Notes under the pieces: model-generated
What the model saw: only the letters and a program-made list of their open reading frames with translations
Told to the model about the DNA's origin: nothing
Databases searched by the model: none
In this document: in pieces, positions 51,549 to 59,303 of the stretch
Position numbering within the stretch: position 1 is the first letter of the stretch
Layout: every line of letters begins with the position of its first letter
Program-made: the position numbers and the translations under genes
Origin: UBA11606 sp964504305
Lineage (GTDB): Bacteria; Actinomycetota; Acidimicrobiia; Acidimicrobiales; Aldehydirespiratoraceae
Reading direction: 5' to 3'
Assembly (NCBI GenBank): GCA_964504305.1
Contig: CAZDEB010000008.1
Span: forward strand, 115,856 to 179,855
Length of the DNA stretch: 64,000 nucleotides

Positions 51549-52527
51549 GCGCAGCTACGTCGACAACCAGTTTTCCGGCGTTGGCGTTTGATCCCATGCG
51601 AATGTGGGCCTCGGCAACCGTGTCGAGGTCGTAGCGACTGTCGATTATCGGACGGATCGCACCGCTCGCCAGGTGCGGGAGCATCTGGGCTGAGAACTCT
51701 CGGGTGATGGCCACCTTCTCTTCGAGAGGCCGCGCTCGCAGCGTGGTTCCGGTGACGGTGGCCCGTTTGAACAACAGGGTGCCAACATCGAAGGGCACGG
51801 GTTTGGCGGCCATGACCCCCACCTGGATGATCCGCCCACCGGTTCGTACAGCGGCCACGTTTTGGGGAAGATAGTCACCGCCGATGACATCTAGAACCAC
51901 GTCAACACCTTGTCCGTCGGTCACCGCCATCACCTCCGCAGCAAAGTCCTGTGATAGATAGTCGATCACCAGATCAGCGCCGAGATCGAGACAGATCTGG
52001 TGTTTACCGGCCGACGCAGTAACCGCGATCCGTGCGCCCATTGTCTTGGCCATCTGGATTGCCGCCGTTCCGACTCCCGATGCTCCAGCGTGCACCAAGG
52101 CCCAGCGCCCCGACGTGAGGCCCCCTTGGCGGACGAGCGCATCCCACGCGGTGATGAACACTTCGGGAAACGCACCGGCGTCGCTGACCGAAATCGACGG
52201 CGGGATTGGCATCGTCAGGCGTTCGTGGATGGCAATCTTTTCGGCGTAGCAGCCGCCGTTGCTAATGCCCATGACCGCATCACCCACGGACCGATCTGCT
52301 ACCCGCTCGCCTACCGCGATGATCTCGCCGGCGTATTCGAGACCAGGAATCTCGTGAACCATCGGTGGTCCGGGGTAGAGCCCCAGCCGCTGCAGAAGGT
52401 CGGCGCGATTCACCGCGGTACTGACGATTCTGACCAGCACTTCTTCTGGTCCGGGCGCAGGGTCGGGTACGTCGCGCAACTGCAGTACTTCGGGTCCACC
52501 CTTTTCTTCGAGAACAATGGCTCGCAC
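51544..52527 (-). CDS. Zinc-independent quinone oxidoreductase (MDR superfamily)
   Basis: The 327-residue protein has the QOR-type start VRAIVLEEKGGPEVLQL, NRADLLQRLG, the NADPH motif VHAGASGVGTAAIQMAK (about residues 145-161) and no zinc-ligand cysteines. The family reduces quinones or alpha,beta-unsaturated ketones using NADPH. GTG 52527 is preferred because GGGAGG lies just upstream; an extended frame would overlap the aceK 3' end. The 3' end falls in the tandem-repeat array. Confidence 0.92.
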   Translation of the reverse strand: MRAIVLEEKGGPEVLQLRDVPDPAPGPEEVLVRIVSTAVNRADLLQRLGLYPGPPMVHEIPGLEYAGEIIAVGERVADRSVGDAVMGISNGGCYAEKIAIHERLTMPIPPSISVSDAGAFPEVFITAWDALVRQGGLTSGRWALVHAGASGVGTAAIQMAKTMGARIAVTASAGKHQICLDLGADLVIDYLSQDFAAEVMAVTDGQGVDVVLDVIGGDYLPQNVAAVRTGGRIIQVGVMAAKPVPFDVGTLLFKRATVTGTTLRARPLEEKVAITREFSAQMLPHLASGAIRPIIDSRYDLDTVAEAHIRMGSNANAGKLVVDVAAP

Positions 52528-52552
52528 GCTGGCCTCCCAATAGTTGACGAGT

Positions 52553-54316
52553 TCAGCCAACCACGCCGTGGTCGCGGCTGGCGAACCGTAGGTCCCGAGG
52601 ATACGGGTAGAAGTCGGCGTGGGAGCCCTCGGCGTTTTGGTCCTTCATGCCCTGCCAGAACTCGACAGTAGAGATCTCGGGATGAATGTCGTCAAACACC
52701 TCGCCGACAACGCGCGGTGAACGCAAGTAGGTCTTGAATTCCTCCGGAAACACGTCGTTTGGTTCGACCGGGAACCAGGGCTGGTCGAGCATCTCGTCGT
52801 CGTAGCTCTGGCTGACCGGCATGCGACGAAAGTTGACCTCCGACATCAGGGCCAACTCGTCGTAGTCGTAGAACACGACAGCACCGTGACGAGTGACGCC
52901 GAAGTTCTTGGGGAAGAGGTCACCGGGGAAGATGTTGGCCGCGGCAAGGTCTTTGATCGCGTTGCCGTAGTCGACGGCGGCGTCGCGGGCCCGATCGCCG
53001 GCCATCTCGCGCAGGAACAGATCAAGCGGATAAAGCCGGCGCTCGGTGTAGACGTGATGCAAGATAACAACGTCGTCCGTCACCGTGACCGAGCGCTGAC
53101 AATCGGCAAGCAGTTCATCGATGAGGTCGTCGTCGAAGCGGTCTCGCCGAAAGGTCAGATTGCGAAACTCCTGAGCGTCGACGAGACGACCGGCTTTGTC
53201 GTGGGCAAACACCAGCTTGTACTTGCGCTGGACATCCTCGGGGGTCGTACGTTTCGAAGGCGGGAATCGGTCTTTGATCAGTTTGAAGACCACATCAAAC
53301 GATGGCAGCGTGAATACCGCCATGACCATCCCACGCGCGCCACGAGCACGCTCGAATCGGGTGTTTGAGTGGTCCATGTGGCGATAAAGCGCCCGGAACA
53401 AGTTGGTCTTTCCGTGCTCGCTGTACCCAATAGAGGTGTAGAGCTCAGCGACCGGCTTGACCGGCAGAAGGCTCTTCAAGAACCCGACCACCGCGGCCGG
53501 TCGTCGGCACAACACGTGGAAATAGGATCGGGTGTAGCCAAACATGCGTGACGCCGCAAGCTCGGTCAACAGCACCGCGTCGACGTATGCGCCGTCGGGG
53601 GCAACCGCTATCGGCAAGATAATTGGCGACACCCGGTTGAGCCAGCGAAGTCGACCAACGAGATATGCACCTCGGTTGCGGTAAAACACCGGGCGCAAGA
53701 TGTCGATCGAGTCGACGTGACCATCCCAGTTGTGATCGAGGCGTGCTTGCACGCGTTGGCTGACCTGGGCAACGTCGAGTTCCATGTCGCTGAACTGATC
53801 GGCCAGCGGACAATGTTGCAGGATCTGACGGATGGTCTCGGGCAACGATTCGTCGACCGGAAAGTTGCGGTACTCGCCGCGGCTGCCGTCGTCGGCCGGC
53901 AATGCGGTGGGTCCGAGCCACAAGAACTCGAGTTCGGCGTCGATCCCGACAATCTCGAAGAGTCGCCGGGTAACGGAGTTGTAAAACGTCTCGGCCAACT
54001 CGAAGTCCATGCGTTCGCCGATCAGTTCGACATAGCGGCGACGGGCCAGCACCCATTGACTTCTGGCCTCGCCAACATCGTCGGAAACCACCAGTCGAGC
54101 CGCATCGACGACCGCGTAGACCCTCGACTTGTGCAAGGCCAGCCGTTCGTTGTTGTCGTGCTGGTGACTTTCCCATTCGCGATCTAGGAACCGGTTGGCG
54201 GCCCGGTGGGTGACCGCCAGAAAGTTCTCGTGATAGTCAACAAACGTGTCGTGGAGGAGGCGAGCCAGGCGCTCGGTGACCGGATCGGCCGGAACAGAGG
54301 TGGGTTGATCAGTCAT
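52553..54316 (-). CDS. aceK: Isocitrate dehydrogenase kinase/phosphatase
   Basis: The 587-residue protein matches AceK in length and in its segments. The regulatory domain has NRFLDREWESHQHDNNERLALHK and the region EYRNFPVDESLPETIRQIL. The kinase-like part has TNLFRALYRHMDHSNTRFERARGARGMVMAVFTLPSFDVVFKLIKDRF. A C-terminal ALKDLAAANIFPGDLFPKNFGVTRHGAVVFYDYDEL-like region follows. AceK phosphorylates and dephosphorylates isocitrate dehydrogenase, switching carbon into the glyoxylate bypass. icd, aceA and aceB are not in the window. AceK is best known from Proteobacteria, so its occurrence here is notable; citrate synthase lies 1 kb away. Confidence 0.93.
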   Translation of the reverse strand: MTDQPTSVPADPVTERLARLLHDTFVDYHENFLAVTHRAANRFLDREWESHQHDNNERLALHKSRVYAVVDAARLVVSDDVGEARSQWVLARRRYVELIGERMDFELAETFYNSVTRRLFEIVGIDAELEFLWLGPTALPADDGSRGEYRNFPVDESLPETIRQILQHCPLADQFSDMELDVAQVSQRVQARLDHNWDGHVDSIDILRPVFYRNRGAYLVGRLRWLNRVSPIILPIAVAPDGAYVDAVLLTELAASRMFGYTRSYFHVLCRRPAAVVGFLKSLLPVKPVAELYTSIGYSEHGKTNLFRALYRHMDHSNTRFERARGARGMVMAVFTLPSFDVVFKLIKDRFPPSKRTTPEDVQRKYKLVFAHDKAGRLVDAQEFRNLTFRRDRFDDDLIDELLADCQRSVTVTDDVVILHHVYTERRLYPLDLFLREMAGDRARDAAVDYGNAIKDLAAANIFPGDLFPKNFGVTRHGAVVFYDYDELALMSEVNFRRMPVSQSYDDEMLDQPWFPVEPNDVFPEEFKTYLRSPRVVGEVFDDIHPEISTVEFWQGMKDQNAEGSHADFYPYPRDLRFASRDHGVVG

Positions 54317-54347
54317 ATTTCAGGCGCTCACCTTAACTGCCGCCCGA

Positions 54348-54632
54348 TTACGGCTCGGAACTGGCCCGCTCGTGATGCCGGATGACTTCGGCGATGACAA
54401 ACCGGAGGAAACTCTCGCTGAATGCGGGGTCGAGGTCTGCCGATGCGGCCAGCGAACGGAGCCGTTCGATCTGCTCGGCTTCGCGGCCGGGGTCCGCGGG
54501 CGGCAGGCCGGCTGATGCTTTATAGGCGCCGACGGCCTTGGTGACTTTGAATCGCTCGGCCAGCAGCAATATGAGCGCGGCGTCGATGTTGTCGATGCTT
54601 GATCGATAGTTGTCGAGTTGCTCGTCAGCCAT
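54348..54632 (-). CDS. Chorismate mutase, AroQ type
   Basis: The 94-residue helical protein reads YRSSIDNIDAALILLLAERFKVTKAVGAYKASAGLPPADPGREAEQIERLRSLA. It keeps the AroQ signature RxxIDxID, the LLxxR and VGxYK segments, and a terminal helix with RFVIAEVIRHHE. It would convert chorismate to prephenate for phenylalanine and tyrosine. GGGAG upstream supports ATG 54632. The protein is a stand-alone enzyme rather than a fusion. Confidence 0.9.
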   Translation of the reverse strand: MADEQLDNYRSSIDNIDAALILLLAERFKVTKAVGAYKASAGLPPADPGREAEQIERLRSLAASADLDPAFSESFLRFVIAEVIRHHERASSEP

Positions 54633-54721
54633 TTCGTCTCCCTCGCCGAGCCAAGGTACCGGATTGGCCCCAAAACGCTGACGACCGACCGCACCCGAAG
54701 GCACTGCCGGTCGTTCTGGAG

Positions 54722-54795
54722 TGGGCCGTACAAGAGTCGAACTTGTGACCTCCTGCGTGTCGAGCAGGCGCTCTAACCAACTGAGCTAACGGCCC
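54722..54795 (-). tRNA. tRNA-Val (GAC) with cytosine at position 33
   Basis: The minus strand folds into a cloverleaf with acceptor GGGCCGT/ACGGCCC, D arm GCTC/GAGC, anticodon stem CCTGC/GCAGG and T arm ACAAG/CTTGT. The seven-base anticodon loop reads TCGACAC, giving anticodon GAC. C occupies position 33, where T is nearly universal. CCA is not encoded after the discriminator A. Confidence 0.9.
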
Positions 54796-54905
54796 CAGAG
54801 ACCGAAACTGTAGCAGCGTCGGCGACCAAATCACTCAGCGGCGCGACGGATCAAACCCGAGATGATGGGGGGCCGCCGACGAATCGGCGACCCCCGGATC
54901 TGACG

Positions 54906-54980
54906 AGCGCCGGGCGGGATTTGAACCCGCGGCTTTACGGCTTTGCAGGCCGTTCCCTTGGGCCGCTCGGGCACCGACGC
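54906..54980 (-). tRNA. tRNA-Cys (GCA)
   Basis: Acceptor arms GCGTCGG and CCGGCGC pair with one G-U wobble. The anticodon stem ACGGC/GCCGT encloses CTGCAAA (anticodon GCA), and the T arm GCGGG/CCCGC encloses TTCAAAT. The discriminator is T and CCA is not encoded. Confidence 0.95.
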
Positions 54981-55029
54981 CAGTGCGAGAAATAGTATCG
55001 GCGCCGCGCCGACGTGAGACGATGAAGCC

Positions 55030-55725
55030 ATGAGCGATCCTCAAGATCCTGCCCGTTCTCCGCTCGACCTCATCGGCGCGATGGCCAAGACCGACGTCGC
55101 CATTGGTGACAACAGCCGCCTGATCGAGATCTACACAATGCAAGGGCTGCTGCAGTTGTGGTGGTTTGGCGAGCCCGGCGCGACCGATGTGGCTCTGATG
55201 GGCGGCGGGGCCATGGGCGGCGTGAGCGGTCCTGGCCGATCGCTGTACCCGACCCTCGGTCGATTGCTCGCCGCACAGGGCCGGGCCGCGATAGCGGTCA
55301 ACTACCGCAAGCCGGGCGATCTTGGTCGGAGCCTGCTCGACGTTTGCGCGGCTGCTGACTTGGCGCTGCGCAACGGAGCAAAACGGTTTGTGGTGCTCGG
55401 CCACTCGTTCGGCGGCGCCGTTGCTGTGCAAGCGGCGTGCACGTTCGCGGCCCACACTGCTGGGGTCGTTACTCTTGCTACGCAATCGGCGGGGTGCGAA
55501 AAGGCCGGTGATCTTGGAGATGTCCCGCTACTGCTTCTTCATGGCGAACGCGACTCGATCCTTGGACCGGAGAACTCGTTGATGGTTCAGTCGCTGGCGG
55601 GCCGCGGTGATTTGAGAACGTTTCCCGGAACCGATCATTTGATGGTTGAGGCGGCGGACGAGATCGAGGCGATCTGTGGCGCGTGGATCGTTGAGCGGTT
55701 CGTAGAGCACGCTGCTACCTCTTGA
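55030..55725 (+). CDS. Alpha/beta hydrolase
   Basis: The 231-residue protein has the nucleophile elbow GHSFGG (about residues 125-130), a strand-Asp segment LLLLHGERDSI and a C-terminal His in FPGTDHLM. This completes a Ser-Asp-His triad of the dienelactone-hydrolase/BAAT-like type. An alternative reading as a small thioesterase or esterase is possible. There is no signal peptide. The 3' end overlaps the convergent 63-residue gene by 11 bases. Confidence 0.85.
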   Translation: MSDPQDPARSPLDLIGAMAKTDVAIGDNSRLIEIYTMQGLLQLWWFGEPGATDVALMGGGAMGGVSGPGRSLYPTLGRLLAAQGRAAIAVNYRKPGDLGRSLLDVCAAADLALRNGAKRFVVLGHSFGGAVAVQAACTFAAHTAGVVTLATQSAGCEKAGDLGDVPLLLLHGERDSILGPENSLMVQSLAGRGDLRTFPGTDHLMVEAADEIEAICGAWIVERFVEHAATS

Positions 55726-55906
55726 CTGCTTGTTCAGACAGCACACGCAGAGCCTCCTCGACGCGCCTTAGACGCGCCGTTACGTCACGCAAACGGCCGA
55801 GCACGGCCATGGCCTCTTCTCGTTTGAGAGCGTCAGAGCCGGCGGGCAACATCGCGACCGAGCGTCGGTAGTGTTCGATTTCGTGGTCACTGTCGAAGGT
55901 TTGCAT
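55715..55906 (-). CDS. 63-residue protein under a LexA-type box
   Basis: The 63-residue protein (starting MQTFDSDHEIEHYRR) is charged and helical, with a likely amphipathic or coiled-coil second half (EEAMAVLGRLRDVTARLRRVEEALRVLSEQAVKR). I recognise no family. AAGG precedes the start, and GTG 55909 is an alternative. The perfect dyad CGAACATATGTTCG ends 15 bases upstream, overlapping where the promoter should lie. A role in the DNA-damage response is an inference from that box alone. Confidence 0.65.
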   Translation of the reverse strand: MQTFDSDHEIEHYRRSVAMLPAGSDALKREEAMAVLGRLRDVTARLRRVEEALRVLSEQAVKR

Positions 55907-55921
55907 CACCTTGGACTGTAC

Positions 55922-55935
55922 CGAACATATGTTCG
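55922..55935. promoter_or_regulatory. LexA (SOS) box
   Basis: CGAACATATGTTCG is a perfect 14-bp palindrome identical to the Gram-positive/actinobacterial LexA consensus CGAAC-N4-GTTCG. On the minus strand TACAGT, a reasonable -10 element, follows two bases later, so bound LexA would block the promoter of the 63-residue gene. Confidence 0.8.
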
Positions 55936-55968
55936 CTTCGCCAGAAAAACCTTGTCCTATTTCAGGAA

Positions 55969-56874
55969 CTAGACGACACGAACACGCTCTCGGTCAACCT
56001 GCTCGACTTCGCCTCTTTGCAACATTCGCTCGACGTGGAGTTGCGCCGTGCGACGCTCCACGGGGTCGACAATCTCGAGATCGACATGGGGTCGATAGAC
56101 AAATCGGTGAGCCACCATCTCTTCGATCGTGTGCGGTTCGGCGAGAAACTCAAGCATCTCGCTATGACGCCGATCGATAACCGCCGCGAACCGGTCGATG
56201 GCTTTGACGAAGTCTTCCTTGCCTTCGATGATGCCCTTGTGATGAAACGTCACGTAGAAGTCTGCGTCTTCGTCGCGCACTCGTTGCAGACTCGACTCGA
56301 ACTGCTCGAGGCTGCTGAACACGTCGCCGTAGTACGGGCCGAATCCGGTGAGGTCGATGTCGGAAAGAAAGAACACGCCTCCGGAGATACGCAAACCGCT
56401 ATGCCCGGCGGTGTGACCAGGTAGATGGACGGCCTCGACGGTGACTCCGCCGAGGTCCCACACGTGGCCATCGACAAAACTCTGGGCATCGGGGCGAGCC
56501 TGATAATGGAATTCCTCCACATAGGCCCGGGCCAAGCCGGGGTTGCTCTCACGGCTCTGGCCGGTAATGGCGAGCAAATGGTCGAGATCCTGCGTGACGT
56601 CGTAGTCGGCTTCGTGAATGTGCACTCGGGCGTCGGGAAACATGCAGTTACCGGCAATGTGATCTTCGTGACCGTGGCTGTTGATGATGGCGTCGACCGG
56701 CAGGCCTACGCCGCCTTTGTCGACCACGGTCACCGACGGGTCGATGATCACCGTCTCGGATCGGCCTTTCACCAGCACCGAATTTCCCGACGGGTACGCC
56801 CCGTTTGCGTCCGTCGACAACACAGTTACCGACGAGGTGAGCGTGCGGGCAAGATCGCCCCAATCCAAAGCCAT
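55969..56874 (-). CDS. Metallo-beta-lactamase-fold hydrolase
   Basis: The 301-residue protein has the zinc motif HxHxDH as HGHEDH (67-72), then LPGHTAGHSGLRISGGVFFLSDIDLTG and TFHHKGII as the downstream ligand segments. Glyoxalase II-like, quorum-quenching or thioesterase-like activities occur in this superfamily. The actual reaction cannot be fixed. It starts at ATG 56874, divergent from the VOC gene, with a 52-base gap. Confidence 0.87.
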   Translation of the reverse strand: MALDWGDLARTLTSSVTVLSTDANGAYPSGNSVLVKGRSETVIIDPSVTVVDKGGVGLPVDAIINSHGHEDHIAGNCMFPDARVHIHEADYDVTQDLDHLLAITGQSRESNPGLARAYVEEFHYQARPDAQSFVDGHVWDLGGVTVEAVHLPGHTAGHSGLRISGGVFFLSDIDLTGFGPYYGDVFSSLEQFESSLQRVRDEDADFYVTFHHKGIIEGKEDFVKAIDRFAAVIDRRHSEMLEFLAEPHTIEEMVAHRFVYRPHVDLEIVDPVERRTAQLHVERMLQRGEVEQVDRERVRVV

Positions 56875-56926
56875 GGCGACCGAGACTAGTAGGGATCACC
56901 GCTTACGGGCCGACTAGGTTTCGCCT

Positions 56927-57451
56927 ATGGGAATTAGCCACATCGCTCTTGCGGTAAAGGACATCGCCGCTACTCACGCGTTCTACACCGACGTTATGGG
57001 GTTCAAGCTTGTGAAGGCCGAAGTAGTCGAGCAAAACGGCGGCAAAGCCCGACACCTTTTCTATTCGACGGGATCAGCCAACGATCAACTAATCGCATTC
57101 TGGGACCTGTCGATGGTGCCGGGATACGAAGATATTCGTACCGACATTTCGCGCGATCTCGACCTTGCGCCCTATACGAACCATCTTGCGTTCGCCGCCC
57201 ACGACCGCCAAGACATCGAGCAGCGAAAGCAGCGTTGGATCGACTCTGGCCGCGATGTCGTAGAGATCGATCACGGCTGGGTGTACTCGATCTACACCGA
57301 AGACCCTGACGGGATCGTCGTCGAGTTTGCCACGCTCATCAAACCATTCACCGCCCAAGACGCCACATCCGCCGAAGCGGTCCTGAGCGCAGGCGATCCG
57401 CCACTGTCGGCGGCGAAGCCGGCGATCAAGTTTCACCAAGGAGCGACGTGA
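56927..57451 (+). CDS. VOC-superfamily protein, possibly ring-cleaving dioxygenase-like
   Basis: The 174-residue protein reads GISHIALAVKDIAATHAFYTDVMGFKLVKAEVV and later YTNHLAFAAHDRQDIEQRKQRWIDSGRDV and YSIYTEDPDGIVVEFATL. His10-like, His-near-100 and Glu-near-150 positions fit the metal triad of extradiol dioxygenases or glyoxalase relatives. Substrate unknown. Its stop overlaps the start of the next gene by one base. Confidence 0.87.
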   Translation: MGISHIALAVKDIAATHAFYTDVMGFKLVKAEVVEQNGGKARHLFYSTGSANDQLIAFWDLSMVPGYEDIRTDISRDLDLAPYTNHLAFAAHDRQDIEQRKQRWIDSGRDVVEIDHGWVYSIYTEDPDGIVVEFATLIKPFTAQDATSAEAVLSAGDPPLSAAKPAIKFHQGAT

Positions 57452-58059
57452 TGCCCCGACTTCGCCAGGTTCGCCGCGCCGATGCTCACGGCTTTGCCCG
57501 CACGATGTACACCCTGATCTTCGGGGACAAAGATCCGGTCGACGAGCCTGGCACCAGCAGCGGTACGCCTGGCAATTGGTGGACCGTGACCGCCCTTGTT
57601 CCCGACTGCTTTGACCACATCGTTGCCGGATTCGCGTTCTACCAGGACGATGCGCGGGTGATCTCGCCAGCACTCCGAGAGCTGGCTCAAACCCGCGCCG
57701 GCTACGTCGGCGGCTCTCGATTTGTGTTTTCGCAACATTGCAAGGTGTGTCGAGAGATCGGTATCGCCGACGAGAAAGTAGCCGCAATCCCCGCATGGTC
57801 TACGGCCACGTGTTTCTCCACCATCGAGCGGGCTGTATTGGCATACACCGACGCGCTAGTGCTTCAACGAGGGCAAGTGCCCGACGCGGTCTTCACCTCG
57901 TTGCGATCCGAGCTGAGCGACGAAGAGATACTCGAGCTCACCTACATCACCTGCACTTACGCCGCCCACGCGGTGATGAGCCGGGCTCTGCGACTCGAAC
58001 TTGACGACGTCGACGATCCGGTCAGAGAGGTGCCCGGCGGCCGAGTGAGCGTCGACTAG
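57451..58059 (+). CDS. Carboxymuconolactone decarboxylase/AhpD-like protein
   Basis: The 202-residue all-helical protein has a redox CxxC motif, HCKVC (Cys97, Cys100), preceded by the family-typical RFVFSQH, and later ILELTYITCTYAAHAVMSRAL. AhpD-like members act as alkylhydroperoxidases; others are decarboxylases. ATG 57451 is selected over GTG 57448 because AAGGAG is seven bases upstream of it. It is translationally coupled to the VOC gene, and both may act on one compound. Confidence 0.8.
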   Translation: MPRLRQVRRADAHGFARTMYTLIFGDKDPVDEPGTSSGTPGNWWTVTALVPDCFDHIVAGFAFYQDDARVISPALRELAQTRAGYVGGSRFVFSQHCKVCREIGIADEKVAAIPAWSTATCFSTIERAVLAYTDALVLQRGQVPDAVFTSLRSELSDEEILELTYITCTYAAHAVMSRALRLELDDVDDPVREVPGGRVSVD

Positions 58060-58475
58060 AGACCGGGCGCCCCCGGAGGGTCGACAATGGCGACCCAGTT
58101 CTCGGCTTCGCTCAGTGTGTCGAAGACCCGGAAGTCGGGCAAGTCGGCGGGGTTTCTGTCGGTAAGCAGATCGCGCACCGTTACGAAATCGGTCGCGAAC
58201 GACACGGCGGCGGCCGACCGAGCGACAACTGCGACTTGGGTTGTGTCATCGAGAGCGAACAATGCCCTGGTTGTCATCAACAACGTGTGAGTCGTCGCAA
58301 TGTCGAAGTCGAATGTCTGAGTGCCTGAGAGATCGACAATCAGAAACCGTGTCCCGCGGTTAAGGCCGAGTTCCTCCAGGGCGTGAAGACCGTCGGTCAA
58401 CTCTGGTAGACCAAGCTCTTCTGAGGCGAACGAAATCTGATATCCATCGTTCTTGATGATCGCGTCGTAAGCCAT
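58056..58475 (-). CDS. Hypothetical protein, possible STAS-like fold
   Basis: The 139-residue protein has the strand-helix pattern of STAS-like domains: YQISFASEELG, RFLIVDLSGTQTFDFDIATTH, and TTQVAVVARSAAAVSFATDFVTVRDLL. The STAS phosphorylation serine is not clearly placed, so anti-anti-sigma function is only a possibility. ATG 58475 gives a compact protein. It converges on the CMD gene, overlapping by four bases. Confidence 0.5.
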   Translation of the reverse strand: MAYDAIIKNDGYQISFASEELGLPELTDGLHALEELGLNRGTRFLIVDLSGTQTFDFDIATTHTLLMTTRALFALDDTTQVAVVARSAAAVSFATDFVTVRDLLTDRNPADLPDFRVFDTLSEAENWVAIVDPPGAPGL

Positions 58476-58692
58476 GGTCCGCCCGCGTCGCCGTTGTGTG
58501 CTCGCCGCAAGGGTAACAGACTCGGCCCGGGCGGCCAGAAAAACCGGGGTCTCGCCGACGACGGACCCTACCGGTGCCAGTCCGGTACAAATGCTCCTGT
58601 CCACGGAGTTCTTCGGCGCGGCTGCCTACGCTCTCGGCGTCGCAAGTTTGAGAATCGCTGCCCTTTTCATGACTTCCTCGGTTCCAGCACAG

Positions 58693-58704
58693 AGGTGATC
58701 ACCT
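58693..58704. promoter_or_regulatory. 12-bp palindrome upstream of the ECF sigma gene
   Basis: AGGTGATCACCT is a perfect palindrome 53 bases before the sigma factor ATG. It lies in a 282-base non-coding segment (58476-58757) in which I see no gene. It may be an operator. Confidence 0.4.
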
Positions 58705-58757
58705 ATGTCGGCCCAAACCGTGAGGGTGTTGTCCGCTACTGTTCGTTGTAGACACTG

Positions 58758-59303
58758 ATGAGGCGAAGTCGTGCGGTCACGGAAAATGCGTTGGTAAGGG
58801 AGCCGCGGCTCTCGTTCGCGCAGGTCTATGACGAGCACGTCGAGACCGTCTACCGTTACGTGCATTGCCGGTGTCGGGATCATTCCTTGGCCGAAGACGT
58901 CACGCAGGACACCTTCACAGCTGCGATCCGACACACCGAAGACCCCTCCACGATCACGATTTCGTGGCTCATTACGGTCGCCCGAAATCGGCTGTTGGAT
59001 ATCCTCCGCCGCCAGACGAGATACCACGAGAAACTGCAGCTCCTCGCTGGCGACCCATGTAGGTCCAACGAGGTTGAGATTACCGAACGGCTACGAGTCG
59101 AGCTTGCGCTCGGGGTCTTACCGATGCACTACCGCCTTGTACTCACGCTGCACTACATCAATGGCATGACCGTGCGTGCCATCGCCGATGAACTCAATCA
59201 GAGCCTGAAATCCGTCGAAGGCCTCATCACCCGGGCTCGAAGAGAATTGACCTCCGTGCTCGAGGAGGCCGAGCCGCAATCCGCCGAGGGGGACGAGTCA
59301 TGA
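58758..59303 (+). CDS. ECF-type RNA polymerase sigma factor
   Basis: The 181-residue protein has sigma region 2 (SFAQVYDEHVETVYRYVHCRCRDHSLAEDVTQDTFTAAIR, about 18-57). Region 4 has an HTH (MHYRLVLTLHYINGMTVRAIADELNQSLKSVEGLITRARREL). The two are joined by a short linker, as in extracytoplasmic-function sigma factors. Its TGA overlaps the ATG of the next gene by four bases, the usual linkage with an anti-sigma partner. Confidence 0.93.
   Translation: MRRSRAVTENALVREPRLSFAQVYDEHVETVYRYVHCRCRDHSLAEDVTQDTFTAAIRHTEDPSTITISWLITVARNRLLDILRRQTRYHEKLQLLAGDPCRSNEVEITERLRVELALGVLPMHYRLVLTLHYINGMTVRAIADELNQSLKSVEGLITRARRELTSVLEEAEPQSAEGDES

Noticed and set aside
43639..54316. A single long TCA operon
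   Set aside because: The genes lie on both strands with independent regulators, so they form a neighbourhood, not an operon.
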